From NCBI GenBank assembly GCA_035764525.1, contig DASTZB010000161.1, positions 1 to 11,797 of the forward strand: a stretch of 11,797 bases of DNA. Direction: 5' to 3'. The notes under the pieces are model-generated. The model had not been told where the DNA came from and did no database searches. It worked only from the letters and a program-made list of their open reading frames with translations. The translations under genes were made by a program, and so were the position numbers. This DNA comes from VBAS01 sp035764525. GTDB lineage: Bacteria; Bacteroidota; Bacteroidia; Chitinophagales; Chitinophagaceae. Of this stretch, positions 7,095-11,797 are shown one piece after another (position 1 is the stretch's first letter; each line of letters opens with the position of its first letter).

Positions 7095-8933
7095 TTACTC
7101 AGGTATTACATCCAACGGGGGAACATTCGACTCTGCACCAGAGTATCCAATGTTTTGATTGATTCGTCCCTCTGTATTAGCCAGAATAGCAGATTGCGGA
7201 ATGGGCCACAATACATGATATTGACTGATTCTAAATACATCCTGGTGAATAGTAACGAAATTCTTTGCATAAAAAACGTTCTTCTCCAAAATTCTATCCA
7301 CCATAAAATTAGAAGTAGAAAAATTAGTCAGTGTATAAGTTTTACCATTATAAGGCTGCCCGGTTTTTGCAAACAGATAAGCGATCCTGGTCAACTCTGT
7401 TTTCCGGCCTTCTTCATAATATAACTCCCTGGCTCTTTCGTCTAATATAGTACCGATACTCATATTCGCAGCTGTATAAGCAGCACAGCCTGCTCTTTGT
7501 CTTACTTTATTTACATCAGCCGCAGCATTGGCCAAATCGCCTTTCCAAACATAAGCTTCTGCACGAATCAGGTAAGTTTCTGCGAGACGCATTACATACC
7601 AATCCGTATTACCACCTCTCATCGGTGTGTTTTCTACGTCCGGTATATATATTTTATAATGTGGCCATGGATACCATTGACGTAAAGTATCGGAGCATAA
7701 AAGTGCTCCTGTTGCACTATACAAACGTAATCTTTGACCATAATAAGGGTCAGCAGGGGGCTTTTTCAAATCTGGGTTACTATATCGTAGGTTTTCCATA
7801 TACATCCAGTTACCGGATGTTGAATCATGCCTGAGGTCATTTACATCATCCCATATTTCTTTATAATGGTAAGAAGTTGAACGGCAACGGCCGATGCCAC
7901 GGCCATACAATTGCATATTATCAATCTCAACACCGGCAAGAGGAGATATACCTGTACCGCCATTTGGTGTTCTGATACCTGCTATGGATATACCGGGGGC
8001 TGCCTGCCGCATCGATTGAATACCACCGACAAATCTACCAGCATTTCCAAAGGCATCCGTAACTAAGAATAATACTTCAGTATTGGTTGCGGCAGCTTTA
8101 TTTGCCGGACGGTGTAAATCCCAGGTAACATTTTTAGTGGCAATACCTGCATCCACGCCAAATCTTGCAGTCATTAATTTATAAGTACCATTATTAATAA
8201 CGGCGCTGGCAGCAGCAATTGCATCATCAAACAGGCCTAGTGCAAGATCAATTTTTGCTAATAAATGATAAATGGCACCTCTGTTTACATCACCTCTATC
8301 GGAAGTCCAGGGTACCCAAAGAACAGCACTGTCAAGGTCTCTTTTCATTCGCTGCAAAATCACTTCTCTTTTTACAGAAGCGTAATCTGTTTTTACACTA
8401 GTTAATTCTTTTAAAGGGCAGGGCACATCACCAAACTGATTAGTTAAACGGTAATAATCATACGCCCTGTAAAAATATGCTTTACCCTTAATAATATTTT
8501 TAGTAGCATCAGCAATGGCTGTTGCTGCAGGAAGCCGGGAAATAATGGTATTTGCTAAACGAATACCAATCCATTCCTGTTCCCAATACCAACCAATTCT
8601 ATTATTATCTACACTGTTCAAATTGGCATCTGGTTTAATCAGCACATCTAAATTTTGAGCCGGTCCAGTTTTATCGTCTGTTCCTTCAACGGCTATTTCC
8701 GAAAAGATGGTTTCTGTAATAATAGGCGCACCATCGCCATACCATTCATTCTTAAGAGTTCTTGCACATCCATTTAAGGCAGCATTGAATCCAACAACAT
8801 CTACATACGTATAATCTGCAGAAAAGTTGGACAGTAGCTTTGGCGTCAGCCAGTCTTTTTTACAACTTTCCAAAACGATTATGCCAATAATAACGATGGC
8901 TGAGAGACTAAGTAATTTATATAAATTTTTCAT
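7095..8933 (-). CDS. SusD/RagB-family surface glycan-binding lipoprotein
   Basis: A complete 612-residue SusD-like lipoprotein. Seen: a lipoprotein signal with the lipobox LESC and lipidated Cys24, followed by KKDWL; an N-terminal SusD-like helical region with GWYWEQEWIGIRLANTIISRLP, GKAYFYRAYDYYRLTNQFGDVP and VNRGAIYHLLAKIDLALG; a variable glycine-rich middle part; and the SusD/RagB C-terminal domain with YVMRLAETYLIRAEAYVWKG, ILDERARELYYEEGRKTELTR and the terminal VLWPIPQSAI...NQNIGYSG pattern. Family members cap the SusC barrel on the cell surface and bind the incoming ligand. The gene begins 23 bases after the upstream susC stop, so the two are one operon, and a strong terminator follows. 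The ligand cannot be predicted from the sequence. The length is slightly above the 500-600 usual for the family. Confidence 0.96.
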   Translation of the reverse strand: MKNLYKLLSLSAIVIIGIIVLESCKKDWLTPKLLSNFSADYTYVDVVGFNAALNGCARTLKNEWYGDGAPIITETIFSEIAVEGTDDKTGPAQNLDVLIKPDANLNSVDNNRIGWYWEQEWIGIRLANTIISRLPAATAIADATKNIIKGKAYFYRAYDYYRLTNQFGDVPCPLKELTSVKTDYASVKREVILQRMKRDLDSAVLWVPWTSDRGDVNRGAIYHLLAKIDLALGLFDDAIAAASAVINNGTYKLMTARFGVDAGIATKNVTWDLHRPANKAAATNTEVLFLVTDAFGNAGRFVGGIQSMRQAAPGISIAGIRTPNGGTGISPLAGVEIDNMQLYGRGIGRCRSTSYHYKEIWDDVNDLRHDSTSGNWMYMENLRYSNPDLKKPPADPYYGQRLRLYSATGALLCSDTLRQWYPWPHYKIYIPDVENTPMRGGNTDWYVMRLAETYLIRAEAYVWKGDLANAAADVNKVRQRAGCAAYTAANMSIGTILDERARELYYEEGRKTELTRIAYLFAKTGQPYNGKTYTLTNFSTSNFMVDRILEKNVFYAKNFVTIHQDVFRISQYHVLWPIPQSAILANTEGRINQNIGYSGAESNVPPLDVIPE

Positions 8934-8956
8934 GTATTTATTATTTAACGGTTATC

Positions 8957-11797
8957 TTATAATGTTAGGTTTAATCCAAAATTATAGGTCCTTGGAGTTG
9001 GAGTAATGTTCGAAAGACCATCTGCTCCATGATATTCAGGATCGAAGTAATCCCATTTTGAAAATACAGCTGCATTGACTACGTTGACATAAAATTTCAA
9101 AGCACCTATTTTCCATTTTTGGGTAATTTCTGCCGGAATGGTATAAGCAAGACTAACATTACTTAACCTAACAAAGGAAGATTTTTTATAAACGTTCCAG
9201 GTAACACCGCCGCCCCTGCTAGAACCGAGTTTTCCATATTCATTAGTAGGATTGTAAGGAGTCCAGTAGGGCACTTCATAAAAGTTAACCCGATCATAGA
9301 AAATGTTATTACTATTGTTCCTGGCTCCATTGGTGGCTTCATTAAATGTACTCAGCTGGCCGGTCCTGGCATATAGGGTGAAAGAGAAATCGAAGTTTTT
9401 ATAAATCTTAAATTCGTTCCTCATGTTCCAGGTATATTTTGGAGCAAGATCACCAATAAATTTTTTATCGGCAATTGTATACTTGCCATCTCCATTTCCA
9501 TCAACCAGGCGCATATCACCGGGTTGAAATCCATAAGCTTTTGCCAAAGCAACATCCGCTGTTTGCCAAACACCCTGGATAGGATAATCGTAAACAACAG
9601 AAATGGATTTTCCAATAAACCAGCCATTGACCACATCATCTTTTTCTGAACTGCCAATTTGCTTTCCTGTTACAGGATCGTAATCAGGAGTGGCTCCGTA
9701 CAAATGATTAATTTTATTTTTGTTTGTCCAAAATCCAAAACTAGTGTTCCATGAAAAATTGGTTAGCTGCAGGTTTATAGTATTCACACTTATTTCAAAT
9801 CCTTTGTTTTCCACTTCCCCGAGGTTTACCAAAACACTATTATATCCGGTAACGGTAGGTAAGGTTCGGTTGACCAACAAATCTTTGGTGATTCGGTTAT
9901 AAATATCAAATGAACCACTTACCTTACCCTTAAAAATAGAATAATCCAAACCAAGATTTGTAGAACTGTTTCTTTCCCATTTCAACTCAGGGTTTGCTAA
10001 GTTACTTCCGGCCACATAAGAGGCATTATAGCGGGTTCCGCCTGAAGTTATAAACTCATAAAGACCGGCGTTTAAATTAGACAAGGCAGCATAACGACCA
10101 ATTTGCCTGTTACCGTTTTCGCCGTACGAAACTCTGATTTTGGCATAATCCAGCCATTTTGAAGTCCCCTTCATAAATTTTTCTTCAGTAAGTGCCCATG
10201 CAATTCCCAGTGAAGGGAAAGTAGCTCTTGGGTTTTGTTGTCCAAATGCCGAATAACCATCTCTACGGGCAGTTGCGGTTAAAAAGTAACGTTGGTTGTA
10301 ATTATAAGTAATCCTGCCCATCAAAGCATCTCCTGTCTCATATTGGTCATCACTGTTAATGACTGCAGGTAGGGTAGCGTATTGAATACCATTATAACCT
10401 AAGAGATCATTTGGCAGAAAATTCTCTGCCTGGATAGTTGTATTCCAGGATTGGAATTTTTCTGCATTCACCAGGAGTGTAGCTTCTATAGCATGTTTAC
10501 CAAACTTTTGATTCCAGCGCAGGATATTATCCCATTGCCAGGAGTAAACAGTTTGATTTCTTCTGTTTACCACACCTTTTCTTGCTGCTATATCTGGTTT
10601 TTTAGAAGACAGATGCTGGTATTCACGTAATACATCAAACCGTGGAGAAAAGTTAATTTGGTATGAGAAGCCAAATGGCAAATTTCCTTTTGCATAGATA
10701 CTCGCAAAAAAATTATCATATTTATACAAACGTTTTGTATATGCCTGGTCTAAAAATGGGTGGGTATTGGAACCAGGATCATCATTGGGGCTTTGTCTTA
10801 AGGTTACGCCATCGGCTTGATAGAAGGAACCCCACGGAGTAGTAGCAGCAATATCACCAAACCTGACAGGTACGGTGCTTTCATCCCTGTTAGAATATTG
10901 AAAATTCAAACCCACCGTAAAAAATTCGGCAGCTCTTGCTTCTAAATTAGCACGGGTGCGAAAAATTTTATATTCATCACCAACCGTTAACCCTTCATTG
11001 GTTAAATAGCCCAATGAAAAATAATAATTAAAATCTTCTTTTCTCTGTGTAATACTTAAAGTATGATCATGTTGTATGGCATTGTCATTATAGATCAGAT
11101 CTTCCCAGTCAAGAGACTTTCCTGCTTTGTAATTGGTCAGTTCAATAGGTTTAAACAAATTACGTTGAAACCATACGTCAGTAGGATTGAGGCCGGTGGA
11201 ATTATCCAATGCTAACCACTGGGCCACTGTAAAATTTGGTGGCAATTTGCTGGGGTCTGTATAAATATACTTGATACCGGGTTTAGAAGTCGAGTCAAAG
11301 CTGGCTTTAGCCCACATGGCATCTGCACGGAATTGTAAAAATTCATTTGCATTTAATAAATGAGGTTGATTTACCAGCTTGTTCATGCCAAAATTACTGT
11401 TCAATGTAATTACCGGTTTACCTGGCTTTCCTTTTTTAGTTGTAATCAATACAACACCGTTGGCTGATCTTGCTCCAAATACAGCAGCCGAACTGGCATC
11501 TTTTAAGATGTCAACTGTAGCAACATCATTGGGATTAATATCCGACAGTGCTCCCGGATAAATTACGCCATCTACAACTAACAAAGGTTGTGAACTGGCA
11601 GTTAAGGTGCCTTTTCCCCTGATCTGCAGGCTTCCGTTTTGGCCTTTGGTACTCGGATCAAAACCCACATCTAATCCGGCAGCATTACCCCGTAACAGAT
11701 CTTGCATTGATCTTGGGTTCTCATTTTCAAACCGCGAGGCTTTTACTTGTACAATTGCTCCAGTCAGATCTTTTTTCTTGGCAGTGCCATACCCGGT
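8957..11797 (-). CDS. SusC/RagA-family TonB-linked outer membrane receptor, 5' end outside window
   Basis: The frame is open from the right edge to the TAA at 8957, giving 946 visible residues; the start, signal peptide and regulatory beta domain are off the right edge. The ATG at 11707 is internal, because the 30 codons before it encode the family signature TGYGTAKKKDLTGAIVQV. Seen next: plug motifs MQDLLRGNAAGLDV, LQIRGKG, PLLVVDGVIYPG and DILKDASSAAVFGARSANGV (visible residues about 31-123), then the 22-strand-type barrel, including a DGNGDGKYTIADKKFIGD loop common in SusC proteins, and the usual end PRTYNFGLNLTL. It forms the outer-membrane channel for the ligand bound by the SusD partner encoded 23 bases downstream, energised by TonB. 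It is a different paralogue from the SusC at the left edge. No frameshift was seen. Confidence 0.96.
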   Translation of the reverse strand, partial: TGYGTAKKKDLTGAIVQVKASRFENENPRSMQDLLRGNAAGLDVGFDPSTKGQNGSLQIRGKGTLTASSQPLLVVDGVIYPGALSDINPNDVATVDILKDASSAAVFGARSANGVVLITTKKGKPGKPVITLNSNFGMNKLVNQPHLLNANEFLQFRADAMWAKASFDSTSKPGIKYIYTDPSKLPPNFTVAQWLALDNSTGLNPTDVWFQRNLFKPIELTNYKAGKSLDWEDLIYNDNAIQHDHTLSITQRKEDFNYYFSLGYLTNEGLTVGDEYKIFRTRANLEARAAEFFTVGLNFQYSNRDESTVPVRFGDIAATTPWGSFYQADGVTLRQSPNDDPGSNTHPFLDQAYTKRLYKYDNFFASIYAKGNLPFGFSYQINFSPRFDVLREYQHLSSKKPDIAARKGVVNRRNQTVYSWQWDNILRWNQKFGKHAIEATLLVNAEKFQSWNTTIQAENFLPNDLLGYNGIQYATLPAVINSDDQYETGDALMGRITYNYNQRYFLTATARRDGYSAFGQQNPRATFPSLGIAWALTEEKFMKGTSKWLDYAKIRVSYGENGNRQIGRYAALSNLNAGLYEFITSGGTRYNASYVAGSNLANPELKWERNSSTNLGLDYSIFKGKVSGSFDIYNRITKDLLVNRTLPTVTGYNSVLVNLGEVENKGFEISVNTINLQLTNFSWNTSFGFWTNKNKINHLYGATPDYDPVTGKQIGSSEKDDVVNGWFIGKSISVVYDYPIQGVWQTADVALAKAYGFQPGDMRLVDGNGDGKYTIADKKFIGDLAPKYTWNMRNEFKIYKNFDFSFTLYARTGQLSTFNEATNGARNNSNNIFYDRVNFYEVPYWTPYNPTNEYGKLGSSRGGGVTWNVYKKSSFVRLSNVSLAYTIPAEITQKWKIGALKFYVNVVNAAVFSKWDYFDPEYHGADGLSNITPTPRTYNFGLNLTL

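Noticed and set aside
7011..7424. Plus-strand open frame of 137 codons
   Set aside because: It is antisense to the susD C-terminus and the terminator, has no recognisable family features, and is a shadow of the coding strand.
9421..9657. Minus-strand 78-codon frame inside the right-hand susC
   Set aside because: It lies wholly within the long susC frame on the same strand in another frame, with no independent support.

Overview
The window looks like a chromosomal segment from a Bacteroidota member, most likely Chitinophagaceae. It carries SusC/SusD outer-membrane uptake proteins, a 'GYGT..KKDLTGA'-type SusC signature, a four-helix LytS-like kinase paired with a LytTR regulator, weak Shine-Dalgarno signals and a low G+C content. 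The taxonomic placement is inference from these families.

Left part (1-4146): a leftward SusC/RagA-family receptor gene runs off the left edge. It is divergent from a rightward two-component operon, a histidine kinase and a LytTR response regulator overlapping by ATGA. The 232-base divergent region holds two 8-base direct repeats with a 21-base period, the geometry expected of a LytTR-domain binding site.

Middle part (4263-7019), all leftward: a secreted ThuA-like protein followed 8 bases later by an SDR oxidoreductase resembling the Bacteroidota D-mannonate oxidoreductase type. Upstream of these lie two damaged-looking genes. One is a signal-peptide plus TonB-plug protein whose frame continues for 34 plausible codons beyond an in-frame TGA. 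The other is a Gfo/Idh/MocA oxidoreductase reduced to its Tat-like N-terminus and its C-terminal ~80 residues, in different frames.

Right part (7032-11797), leftward: a susC-susD pair (susC runs off the right edge) closed by a clear intrinsic terminator just before the oxidoreductase remnant.

Taken together, the right and middle parts look like a carbohydrate or sugar-acid uptake locus. SusC/SusD would import a ligand, and the secreted ThuA protein, the former Gfo/Idh enzyme and the SDR would modify it. The substrate cannot be read from the sequence, and no glycoside hydrolase or polysaccharide lyase is visible. No RNA genes, CRISPR arrays or insertion sequences were found. There is no gene-free stretch longer than 300 bases.
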